NCBI GenBank assembly: GCA_947464365.1
Contig: CANHWS010000159.1
Coordinates: forward strand, 1 to 8,042
Direction of reading: 5' to 3'
DNA from: Cytophagaceae bacterium
GTDB lineage: Bacteria; Bacteroidota; Bacteroidia; Cytophagales; Flexibacteraceae
DNA: 8,042 nt
Shown: positions 1 to 6,706 of the stretch, piece after piece
Layout of the letters: each line of letters begins with the position of its first letter
Position numbering within the stretch: position 1 is the first letter of the stretch
Notes under the pieces: generated by a model
Told to the model about the DNA's origin: nothing
Seen by the model: the letters and a program-made list of their open reading frames with translations, nothing else
Databases searched by the model: none
Position numbers and translations under genes: made by a program

Positions 1-66
1 GTTAACTAGGACGGACCCGACCAACCCAGCAACAATGATACAACCGACGATAATTTTGTTCAACAC
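1..66 (-). CDS. N-terminal fragment of an unidentified membrane or exported protein (runs off the left edge)
   Basis: Read on the minus strand from a GTG at 66-64, or the TTG directly after it at 63-61, the frame stays open to the window edge and gives about 21-22 residues. They begin Asn-Lys and continue as an uninterrupted hydrophobic run (IIVGCIIVAGLVGSVLV). That is the pattern of an N-terminal signal anchor or signal peptide with one positive charge in front. An in-frame TAA at 72-70 limits the start to these two codons. A TTG-N17-TATCTTTG promoter-like pair lies about 90 bases upstream on the same strand, which supports a real gene start here. A Cys at the eighth or seventh residue is too early for a usual lipobox. 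The fragment is too short to assign a family, and the call rests only on the signal-like start and the promoter candidate. Confidence 0.35.
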   Translation of the reverse strand, partial: MLNKIIVGCIIVAGLVGSVLVN

Positions 67-422
67 GCTTTATTTTGTCTTTCTAATCAAGGTTGGATGG
101 GCTGCCGTGGATTACGTTTGAGGTTATCAAGACGTATGACGGGCTTAATCCGCAAAGATAAAGTAAAACGATAGCCACAATTGCTATAGATGGAACCAAG
201 ATAGCATAAAATATGCCAACCTGCCCACCAAGGCCCTGTTTTTGACCGTCCAATGCCCAAACCAACATTAAGATTGCTTAATTTTAGTTTGAAAGTCAGC
301 CTAAGATTTGCTTCTTTGTAGGTACCTAGCTCCTTGTCTGGCGCTCGCGGGCTGCTCTGCCTGCCAAACTGGACATGGCCCTGGGTAAACAGGTGTATAA
401 GTCCAAGAGCTAATTTGATCCT
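67..422. other. Gap between divergent genes, no convincing gene
   Basis: This stretch of about 350 bases separates the truncated minus-strand gene from the PAP2 phosphatase. It contains a promoter candidate for the left gene. A 61-residue minus-strand frame at 83-268 has one hydrophobic segment but no ribosome site or recognisable family. A longer minus-strand frame at 87-500 runs antisense into the phosphatase and resembles no protein known to me. A near-repeat, TAAGATTGCTT at 269-279 and TAAGATTTGCTT at 302-313, lies upstream of the phosphatase. I see no RNA gene and no clear terminator. Confidence 0.5.
153..180 (-). promoter_or_regulatory. Bacteroidota-type promoter candidate for the left-edge gene
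   Basis: On the minus strand TTG (180-178) is followed after 17 bases by TATCTTTG (160-153), which matches the TAnnTTTG -7 box of Bacteroidota sigma factors. The spacing is at the short end of the usual range. Transcription would start near 147, about 80 bases before the proposed start codon of the truncated gene at 66. The match is by eye only. Confidence 0.4.
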
Positions 423-1031
423 ATGTTCAGCAGCCTCGGCGAGTTTGATCGCAATTTGTTTTGGGTCATCAACTCGATGAATAGTCCATTCTGGGACCAA
501 GTGATGATTGCCGTTACTGGCAAATGGATATGGTTACCGTTCTACCTCGCATTGGCAGTATGGTTGTACCTAAACCTAAAACAACGCGCCGTCACGATCA
601 TCTTATTCGCCCTCCTGGGGCTTGGCGTAAGTGATGCGATCTCTAGCCGCCTCTTCAAACCATTTTTTGAACGCTTGAGGCCCTGTCACGAGCCATCGTT
701 TGCGCCATTTTTGCACACACCAGACGGATGTGGAGGCGAGTTTGGATTCGTTAGCTCGCATGCGGCTAATACATTTGGCTTAGCCTTTCTGCTCTGGATT
801 CTCCTTCGCCGCCATGTTAAAGGGGTGCGGTGGCTGTTCGTTTGGGCCGCCATCGTCAGCTACAGCCGTATTTATCTAGGCAAACACTACCCTGCCGACA
901 TCGTTGGTGGGGCCTTAGTAGGAGTCATTTCGGCCTTTCTGATGTACAGGATCTACACCTACTTCGCACTGCGGGCAGGCAGCACTTGGGGCAAATGGTG
1001 GTTCCGGAAATGGATGGAGCTCAAGTACTAA
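423..1031 (+). CDS. PAP2-superfamily membrane phosphatase (lipid phosphate or undecaprenyl diphosphate phosphatase)
   Basis: This 202-residue integral membrane enzyme is predicted to remove phosphate from a lipid phosphate or pyrophosphate at the inner membrane. All three parts of the PAP2 signature are present. K79-x6-R86-P87 (KPFFERLRP) is followed by S111-S112-H113 in the FVSSHAA stretch, and then by S148-R149-x5-H155-x3-D159 (SRIYLGKHYPAD). The two histidines and Asp159 are the expected catalytic relay. Hydrophobic segments lie at about 35-52, 56-73, 113-129, 135-150 and 160-180, with a Cys-containing loop (C88, C103) between the first two motifs. The length is typical of small bacterial PAP2 proteins. 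No Shine-Dalgarno sequence precedes the ATG. The next gene follows after 102 bases on the same strand and is a GT-C glycosyltransferase, so recycling of polyprenyl diphosphate is an attractive role. Lipid A or phosphatidylglycerophosphate phosphatase activity cannot be excluded, because substrate is not readable from PAP2 motifs. Confidence 0.9.
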   Translation: MFSSLGEFDRNLFWVINSMNSPFWDQVMIAVTGKWIWLPFYLALAVWLYLNLKQRAVTIILFALLGLGVSDAISSRLFKPFFERLRPCHEPSFAPFLHTPDGCGGEFGFVSSHAANTFGLAFLLWILLRRHVKGVRWLFVWAAIVSYSRIYLGKHYPADIVGGALVGVISAFLMYRIYTYFALRAGSTWGKWWFRKWMELKY

Positions 1032-1133
1032 TGGCCTCAGGAACAACTGTATTGCCTCACATTTGGCTTTCCCAGCATTGAAGGATTTTATAATTGCACT
1101 TAGGTCATAAACACTAGTTGGTAGGCAAAAGAT

Positions 1134-3182
1134 ATGTGGTGTTTGTTTGCGGTGCTGGTCGTTACCCTTTGTTGGCATGCTTATAGGGCGGAACCGTCTA
1201 GCGAAATATCAAATGGTGAGTCTAACCCATCATGGTACCGGCTCAACTACTTTTTGGTTTTATTGCCCTGGGTTTGGGCAACCACTGCCTTAGCATTTTG
1301 CGTCTTGGCCATTGTGCAGGATAATCTTGGTATCCTCAATAGCCAAGTGCCTGCTACCATCATATTGGCCCTAATGATCGGATCGATCGGCTGGGGTGGT
1401 CGTTGGTTTAACAAACTACATAAGTCCTTTGGTCGTGCGTATGAGGTGGCAATCCCTGCTTCTGATACCTCTGCAAGCAATAAACCATTTTCTGCAGCCG
1501 AAAAGGTGATCTTGGTCTTTATAGGCCTGATGGTGGCACTGACCTTTGTAGCAGGTTGCCTCTTGCCACCTAACAACTGGGATAGCCTGACCTATCACCT
1601 CAGCAGGATGATGTTCTGGTACCAGCATAACTCTTTGGAGTTTTATCCCACGGCCAACACCCGTCAACTTTACCAACCGCCGTTTGCTGAGTTGGTGGGC
1701 TATATGGGCTGGCTGGTAGATGGTAAATCGGACCGTGGTTTATTCCTGATTCAGTGGCTTAGTTATATCAGTAGTCTTTGTGTGATTTGGCAATTGTTGC
1801 GCCAAACGGCCTTAGCCAGGTTTGCTAGGATAGTTGCTTTAGGGGTCATGGCCTCCACGCCGATGTTTATCCTTCAGGCCTCCAGCACACAAAACGACTT
1901 GCTGCTTGGTTTACTATTGTTGCTTATGGTGACGGCCTTACTTAAAGCCAGTCCATTTGGCTGGGGATGGCTATTGTTGGCGGGCTTGATGGCGGTCTTG
2001 GCGCTGATGACCAAAGGGACTGCCTTAATTTACGTACCATGTATAGTGTTTGGCTGGTTTGCCTTCAATTGGCGCCAGATCAAATGGGCCAGCTTGGTGC
2101 CTATCAAGATAAGCGTCCTAGCCCTTTTGACCTTGCTGTACGGACAGCAACTATACCGCAATTATCAGTTCACTGGCCATGTTCTTGGGGTGGATCCCGC
2201 AGAACAAGTAATGTACGCAAACCAAACCCACGCAGTTGGGCCAATGGTCAACAACCTGCTGCGTAATATTACAATGCACCTAGGTGTAATTGGCCTTGAC
2301 AGCCTGATATCAAAGGTCTTAACGCTTGGGATAGGTACACTCACTAACACGGATGTAAATGACCCAGCCATTACGTTTCAGAAACAGACCTTTGCGACCC
2401 AAGGCACTACACACGAGGACACCGCCAGTAACCTGATCGGGATGGTTTTTATTATCACAGGTGGGATTACAGCCATACGATATCGTAAAGCCCTTCAAGC
2501 CTTGGTTGATCCTAGGCTGTCAAGCAGTGTTTGGCTAGGTGGAATCCTCTCGCTATTTCTGTTCTGCTTCGTTTTTAAGTGGCAGCCATGGCATAGTCGG
2601 CTCCATCTACCATTCTTTATGTTCTTGGTGCCACTCAGCACAGCAGTTACGGTCCATTTTCTTGATAATCGTAAGGTCGTCTGGCAAATCCTCTGCTGCC
2701 TTTGTGTCGGGATCGGGTTGTGGTTTGTGCTCAAGAACGACCGCAGGCAACTAGGTAATCCAAAACATTGGCAAGCGAACGGCATTCAAGCTTATTATGC
2801 TGCCAATAACGAAGGCATGGCTCCTGAAGTGGACCGCCTTACTCGGTACCTGAAGGAGGAACGAATCAACCACGTTGGCCTCTTTATGGAAGGTGATGGA
2901 TGGGACTACCCATTCTTGCAATTCGGTGCCGAGCACCATATCCTGATGACCAATGTCGCTGTCGGTAATGCAACAAAAAGCCTTAGGCAAGGACCAGATC
3001 AAATCCCGGAGAACATTATTCTTGATTTATGTCGGCAATGGGACACTTTAGCTATGCGACCCTTCAAGGTGCTTGATGGGCAGCATTTTTGGCTGATTAA
3101 GGATACCCCTGACCGCAAGGCCATGGTGTTGCTAGATCGTGAGGAAAATAAACGTAGGACCAAAGACAGATTAATCCCTTAG
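1134..3182 (+). CDS. GT-C fold membrane glycosyltransferase, PMT_2/GT39-like
   Basis: This 682-residue polytopic protein probably transfers a sugar from a polyprenyl-phosphate donor on the periplasmic side of the inner membrane. About 13 hydrophobic segments cover residues 1-535. The first large loop carries N148-W149-D150-S151 then T153-Y154-H155, followed by a segment with R177-Q178-L179-Y180-Q181-P182-P183. This loop is characteristic of PMT-like enzymes, where the Asp acts as the catalytic base. A second loop has T252-Q253-N254-D255-L256, and W488-H-x-R490-x-H-L-P lies before the last membrane segments. Residues 536-682 form a hydrophilic C-terminal part, probably periplasmic. The ATG at 1134 is the first usable start, because an in-frame TAG sits at 1122-1124. 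The gene lies 102 bases after the PAP2 phosphatase and may be cotranscribed with it. Acceptor and sugar are unknown; protein O-glycosylation, lipid A decoration and envelope polysaccharide assembly are all possible. Confidence 0.75.
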   Translation: MWCLFAVLVVTLCWHAYRAEPSSEISNGESNPSWYRLNYFLVLLPWVWATTALAFCVLAIVQDNLGILNSQVPATIILALMIGSIGWGGRWFNKLHKSFGRAYEVAIPASDTSASNKPFSAAEKVILVFIGLMVALTFVAGCLLPPNNWDSLTYHLSRMMFWYQHNSLEFYPTANTRQLYQPPFAELVGYMGWLVDGKSDRGLFLIQWLSYISSLCVIWQLLRQTALARFARIVALGVMASTPMFILQASSTQNDLLLGLLLLLMVTALLKASPFGWGWLLLAGLMAVLALMTKGTALIYVPCIVFGWFAFNWRQIKWASLVPIKISVLALLTLLYGQQLYRNYQFTGHVLGVDPAEQVMYANQTHAVGPMVNNLLRNITMHLGVIGLDSLISKVLTLGIGTLTNTDVNDPAITFQKQTFATQGTTHEDTASNLIGMVFIITGGITAIRYRKALQALVDPRLSSSVWLGGILSLFLFCFVFKWQPWHSRLHLPFFMFLVPLSTAVTVHFLDNRKVVWQILCCLCVGIGLWFVLKNDRRQLGNPKHWQANGIQAYYAANNEGMAPEVDRLTRYLKEERINHVGLFMEGDGWDYPFLQFGAEHHILMTNVAVGNATKSLRQGPDQIPENIILDLCRQWDTLAMRPFKVLDGQHFWLIKDTPDRKAMVLLDREENKRRTKDRLIP

Positions 3183-3210
3183 ACTGCTGTGCTACAACCT
3201 TAGTCCAAAA

Positions 3211-3256
3211 ATATCTGAATCCGCCTTAAGGTATTGCGGATTCCACAGGAAGATAT
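3211..3256 (-). terminator. Hairpin between convergent genes, possible terminator
   Basis: GAATCCGC (3217-3224) and GCGGATTC (3236-3243) form a perfect 8-bp stem with an 11-base loop. An outer pair, ATATCT (3211-3216) with AGATAT (3251-3256), can extend it across a 7-base bulge. Read on the minus strand the structure runs into AGATATTTTTGG, so a short T-run follows. This fits a terminator for the membrane-protein gene ending at 3339. There is no T-run on the plus side, so the plus-strand gene ending at 3182 would use it less well, if at all. Confidence 0.45.
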
Positions 3257-3338
3257 CGACGCCATTTCAATTCGCTCCTTGCTGCCTGACGGCGAAAGGC
3301 CAACGAAAAACAAATTATCATAAGGCTACAAATAGCTA

Positions 3339-4979
3339 TTACTTCACGACCCTAAACCCCGAGGCATAGGTTCCCATACGTGTTTCGATCTTACCGCATT
3401 CGTAGTTCGGGATACAAGGGAAGGTACTGTTCCAACATTGATCCCCGTCAGAAACCACATGGATAACTTGTTTGTCCTGGGTCTGCCACTGATAGACCTG
3501 CTTGGTCGGAGCTGGGTTACCGACGATCCAACATCCATCAAAGCGTTTGGCGGCATTAACTGCAATCAGGATGAACCCAACAGACTGAACTACCATGAGA
3601 CCATAGAAAGTATAAGTCTGGACCTTCTTACTTAGTTGCCCCCCCACCACGCCAGCTCCAATGGCGATCACGAGCCAAGGCTGGGCATAAATAAACCTCA
3701 GATCAGGCACCATGTACAGCATCTGGACAGTTAATGCCAACAGAACCCAAGCATAAAGTAACAAAAGTGGACTGATACGTTTACGCATGATCCATAAGGC
3801 AACCGCACCTAACAAGGCGATAACAACTGGTATTAAGATATCGCCATTGGTTTTCTCTACCCATTGGACAAACCACTCAGACGCCGGGACAAAACGATTC
3901 TGGACCCACACATCTAGCGGCACCAATTTGGCTGCGTTCTGGATACTGAGTCGCTCGAGCTCTACCTCTGCAACAGGTACCTGCCAGTCCGGACTGCCAA
4001 CGGCTGTAAAGGTCAGTGGATAAAACAAATAACCGCTCAAGACCCAGCCCCTCGCCACAAAAGGCAGGAGGACCACCCCAGCTAATAGCAGCAACCTAGG
4101 CCACAATGTATATGACTGGCGCCACGTATAACCTACCAGTAAAGCCCCTGTAATACAAGCAAACGGCAAGGAGGACAATTTGATTGTTAGGGCCCACGGC
4201 AACAATCCAAAGAAAAAAAGTAAGGCCGATCGGCTGACCTTTAGTAAACCACTAAAAATCAGCAACACCATATAGCCCACAAAAAAGCCTACTACAAAAG
4301 CCGGAAAGTCCGCACTGATTGAGTTGGCCTTGGAGAAAATATTGGTCAACAAAAAGACCCAAACCAACAGAAAAAACAACCTAACGTCAAGACCCTGACG
4401 CAATACCTGCCCTAGCTGTCCTATGACAAAAATGGCCATCGACAGAAACAAGGCAATGCCAAGATCATTATAGTAGCCATCGCTGATGAAGGTGAACCCA
4501 GACGCTAAGGTGTGCCATGAAGCATTATAGGCAAAACGATTGTGCAGATTGCCAAGCCCAGGTACTGTGCCAAATTCTTGCAACCAACGGACGGTCTGGA
4601 TATAATATAGACCTTCGTCAAATCCGTCTGCAGTTTCATTTGCGGCAAACACGGCCCCTACAACTATGGCTGCTACCAATACTTTCAACACGATTGGCAA
4701 TTCAGTCAGCTGCCTCAACTCTTGCCAGATGACTTGGCGAAAGGAAGGAATCGATGCAACCATCAAGAGCCCAAACAAAACAACCCCGACACAATAAACT
4801 GGCGTAATAGGCCCCAAAAATGACCAGAGGGTCAACACCGTTGTGTTAATGGCCGCACCTATCATGAAGGCAGGTAAGACTTGGCCTAGGTCGGACAACC
4901 GCAAACGTTGGACTATCAATAGCCCAGGTAAATAGTTGCCAAAAAAACAGACCAATACTGCTAGTAAGGTTAAAACCAT
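3339..4979 (-). CDS. LIC_10190-like polytopic membrane protein, probable GT-C-type
   Basis: This 546-residue inner-membrane protein has about 14-15 hydrophobic segments and resembles the poorly characterised LIC_10190 family first named from Leptospira. The most telling part is residues 119-160. It holds G119-F120-D121-E122-G123-L124-Y125, then T129-V130-R131-W132, then V139-P140-G141-L142-G143-N144-L145-H146, and finally N152-A153-S154-W155. Asp121 sits in the first long loop, where GT-C enzymes place their catalytic Asp. S222-A223-D224 forms a second loop motif, and D426-x-R428-F429 precedes the last membrane segments. The C-terminal tail (about 476-546) is hydrophilic and contains C483, C515, C522 and C528, ending in a conserved-looking GxR-type stretch (G541-F542-R543). 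The ATG at 4979 follows an in-frame TAA 15 bases upstream; no Shine-Dalgarno sequence is seen. The gene is convergent with the PMT-like gene. The biochemical function is unproven, and glycosyl transfer from a lipid-linked donor is my inference from the fold-like layout. Confidence 0.7.
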   Translation of the reverse strand: MVLTLLAVLVCFFGNYLPGLLIVQRLRLSDLGQVLPAFMIGAAINTTVLTLWSFLGPITPVYCVGVVLFGLLMVASIPSFRQVIWQELRQLTELPIVLKVLVAAIVVGAVFAANETADGFDEGLYYIQTVRWLQEFGTVPGLGNLHNRFAYNASWHTLASGFTFISDGYYNDLGIALFLSMAIFVIGQLGQVLRQGLDVRLFFLLVWVFLLTNIFSKANSISADFPAFVVGFFVGYMVLLIFSGLLKVSRSALLFFFGLLPWALTIKLSSLPFACITGALLVGYTWRQSYTLWPRLLLLAGVVLLPFVARGWVLSGYLFYPLTFTAVGSPDWQVPVAEVELERLSIQNAAKLVPLDVWVQNRFVPASEWFVQWVEKTNGDILIPVVIALLGAVALWIMRKRISPLLLLYAWVLLALTVQMLYMVPDLRFIYAQPWLVIAIGAGVVGGQLSKKVQTYTFYGLMVVQSVGFILIAVNAAKRFDGCWIVGNPAPTKQVYQWQTQDKQVIHVVSDGDQCWNSTFPCIPNYECGKIETRMGTYASGFRVVK

Positions 4980-5094
4980 GTTGACGATCGATTAGCTGTT
5001 TGGCCAGACTGATTCTAACCACCTATCCAAAAATCCCAGTGGCATAGGCCATTGAGTTTAGGAGGTTACGAATAGACTGCCAATTGGCAATGGA

Positions 5095-5126
5095 CAAAAA
5101 TATTGAAATGAAAAAAAGCCCTACAA
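5095..5126 (-). promoter_or_regulatory. Weak promoter candidate for the LIC_10190-like gene
   Basis: On the minus strand TTG (5126-5124, within TTTTG) is followed after 21 bases by TATTTTTG (5102-5095), which fits the TAnnTTTG box. The start of transcription would be near 5089, about 110 bases before the ATG at 4979. The region is A/T-rich and the upstream element lies in the loop of a terminator hairpin, so a chance match is quite possible. Confidence 0.25.
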
Positions 5127-5138
5127 AACAGGAGCTTT
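5111..5138 (-). terminator. Second minus-strand rho-independent terminator
   Basis: On the minus strand AAAGCTCC (5138-5131) pairs with GGGCTTT (5121-5115) as 7 base pairs with one bulged T. The loop is 9 bases and the stem continues directly into a run of seven T (5117-5111). It lies about 30 bases past the first terminator downstream of arginine deiminase, and may serve as back-up. Confidence 0.55.
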
Positions 5139-5169
5139 GCAAACCGATGTTTACTAAACAAGATCCCAA

Positions 5170-5213
5170 ATAAAAACAAAACCACCCATTTGCCAAATCG
5201 GCTAATGGGTGGT
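5170..5213 (-). terminator. Rho-independent terminator of the arginine deiminase gene
   Basis: ACCACCCATT (5181-5190) and AATGGGTGGT (5204-5213) are perfect 10-bp arms. Inside them GCC (5192-5194) and GGC (5200-5202) pair around AAATC. On the minus strand the hairpin is followed by TTTTGTTTTTA (5180-5170). It lies 87 bases past the arginine deiminase stop codon, on the coding strand, as expected for an intrinsic terminator. Confidence 0.85.
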
Positions 5214-5299
5214 GGGATAATCTTATAACTATTTGTACTTGGGAACCAATCAGCTAAAGCACTGGTTATAAACCCTTTATTTAACGCTTCCTATTGTGC

Positions 5300-6535
5300 T
5301 TAGAACTCTTGCCTGTCCAGTGCCATTGTCATGCAACGAGGGCCACCAAGGCCACGGCTGAGCTCTGAGCTCGGGATTCGGAGCACCTCAACACCCATTT
5401 CGCGCAGTTTACGGTTGGTATGGATGTTCCGATTATAGCTTATAACACGGCGTGGGCCGATCGCAAATACGTTAGCACCATCGAACCACTGCTCACGGCT
5501 TGCAGAGTCTGGGTTATCACCTCCGCAGTTGATGACCTCGAGGTACTCGATCTCGTTCTGAAGGACGGTCAAAAGACTTTTGTTCAGGACCTCTGTACTT
5601 AGGATGGTCTGCCCATCAGGATCGACACCCTCTTTGCGGTAAACACGAGTCTCTAGGACCGCTTGAAGCGCATCAGGATAGGTTACAACCAGATTTTCGT
5701 CAATGATCGTGAAGACAGTATCCAGATGCATAAAGTTGCGCTTCGGAGGCAGAATAACTTCATAAACACGCTCAACGTCCCCACTGGCCAGCACTTGTTT
5801 GGCTACTTCGCGGATTGCCTCGCCAGAGGTCCTCTCACTATTGCCTATGGCTAGGGCCTTCTCAGACAAGATAATAATGTCACCTCCCTCGATGAAAGGA
5901 TAAGGTTTAGTGGCTGCACTCTCGAAATTCTCGTTCGGATAAACGATGTTGGCCGCACCTTTGAACAAAGGGTGATTCTCCATGATCAACCGCATGAGCA
6001 TGGCCTCCCGACGGCGACTAGGGTATTTCATTTGGCAGGAAATAACACCTGTTTGGATAACAGCCGCAGGATCCCGCATGAAATAACCATTTGGGTTTGG
6101 TGTGATCACGAAGCTATGATCTGGCATATCATCAAGCACTTTCGCATGGAGGCGTTTGGCCTTGAGGTCACGCACCTTGACCCCAGCAAGCATAGCTTGG
6201 GCACACTCCATGGTACTCATCCGTGCGATAACGTCCCCTGCCAAGTAGCTGAGACCTTTATCTGCCAGGGCTAACTCCATGGCATCCAGCAACAAGTTGT
6301 CGTCGATCATGGTCTCGACGAGCAAGTCCAGCAACCGATAGACAGTGGCACCCGTCGCACCTTTGATCAGGCTCCGGAACTCGTCATGTTCGCGCTGCAT
6401 CTGCTCCAGATAGGGCATATCTTCGAACAAGTACTCCTCGATGTTGTATGGAGTCAATCGATCGATTTCGGCACCTGGGCGGTGCATCAATACGGCTTTT
6501 AGCGTGCCATATTCGCTGTTGAGGCGTAGTCTCAT
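5300..6535 (-). CDS. arcA: Arginine deiminase
   Basis: This 411-residue cytosolic enzyme hydrolyses L-arginine to L-citrulline and ammonia. The family signature is complete. The start has N6-S7-E8-Y9-G10 and H18-R19-P20-G21, then the LTPYN stretch (27-31) and L36-F37-E38-D39. F152-M-R154-D155-P156 follows. E216-G217-G218-D219 and S233-E234-R235-T236-S237 come next, then the catalytic H270-x-D272-T-V-F. The nucleophile Cys401 lies in the GLGGPRCMTM segment near the end. The length matches the usual 405-420 residues. The ATG at 6535 is chosen because the family homology begins right behind it. The frame extends 34 codons further to a TTG at 6637, but that extension does not look like family sequence and overlaps the promoter candidate. 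No ornithine carbamoyltransferase or carbamate kinase gene is adjacent, so the ATP-forming pathway is not evident here. The gene ends before a strong terminator and seems monocistronic. Confidence 0.95.
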   Translation of the reverse strand: MRLRLNSEYGTLKAVLMHRPGAEIDRLTPYNIEEYLFEDMPYLEQMQREHDEFRSLIKGATGATVYRLLDLLVETMIDDNLLLDAMELALADKGLSYLAGDVIARMSTMECAQAMLAGVKVRDLKAKRLHAKVLDDMPDHSFVITPNPNGYFMRDPAAVIQTGVISCQMKYPSRRREAMLMRLIMENHPLFKGAANIVYPNENFESAATKPYPFIEGGDIIILSEKALAIGNSERTSGEAIREVAKQVLASGDVERVYEVILPPKRNFMHLDTVFTIIDENLVVTYPDALQAVLETRVYRKEGVDPDGQTILSTEVLNKSLLTVLQNEIEYLEVINCGGDNPDSASREQWFDGANVFAIGPRRVISYNRNIHTNRKLREMGVEVLRIPSSELSRGLGGPRCMTMALDRQEF

Positions 6536-6594
6536 AGATGTAGTGGCGACGGTTTGGTATGCAACAAACCACCCCAAATTGGTGTATCTGATTG

Positions 6595-6706
6595 TCGATG
6601 GGCAGCGAAAATTGCCAACCCAACTCAATATCCACAAAGATAAGATTATTGGTTCAATCTTTAGCCCATCGAGTGACTTTTAGGGAAGGTTCATCATGCC
6701 CATCGA
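6595..6706. repeat. Three copies of GCCCATCGA, possible operator
   Basis: The 9-mer occurs at 6664-6672 and 6698-6706 on the plus strand and as its reverse complement TCGATGGGC at 6595-6603. The third copy is part of a perfect 10-bp palindrome (6700-6709). The inverted pair flanks the -7-like box of the arginine deiminase gene, an arrangement that suits a regulator-binding site. No adjacent regulator gene is present to support this. Confidence 0.35.
6635..6642 (-). promoter_or_regulatory. -7-like box upstream of arginine deiminase
   Basis: On the minus strand TATCTTTG (6642-6635) matches TAnnTTTG exactly and is the same octamer seen at 160-153. It would start transcription about 95 bases before the ATG at 6535. 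No TTG lies at the expected upstream distance, so the match is incomplete. Confidence 0.3.

Larger units (their letters stand above)
4980..5299. other. Gap between two minus-strand genes: terminators and a possible promoter, no gene
   Basis: This 320-base gap separates arginine deiminase from the downstream LIC_10190-like gene. It holds two minus-strand hairpins followed by T-runs (5170-5213 and 5111-5138) and a promoter-like pair at 5095-5126. No open frame of interest or RNA gene was seen. The layout implies that the two minus-strand genes are separate transcription units. Confidence 0.6.

Noticed and set aside
51..58. TAATTTTG on the plus strand, matching TAnnTTTG
   Set aside because: No TTG lies at the right distance upstream, it falls inside the truncated minus-strand gene, and the next plus-strand gene starts 365 bases away.
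83..268. A 61-residue minus-strand frame with one hydrophobic segment, possible small membrane protein
   Set aside because: There is no ribosome site and no recognisable family, and it contains the promoter candidate of the next gene. A hydrophobic stretch alone is weak evidence.
87..500. A 137-residue minus-strand frame overlapping the start of the PAP2 gene
   Set aside because: Its translation resembles no family, and 78 bases overlap antisense a gene with a full catalytic signature.
6536..6637. 34-codon N-terminal extension of arginine deiminase from a TTG at 6637
   Set aside because: The extension does not look like deiminase sequence, the family match starts at the ATG at 6535, and the TTG overlaps the -7-like box.
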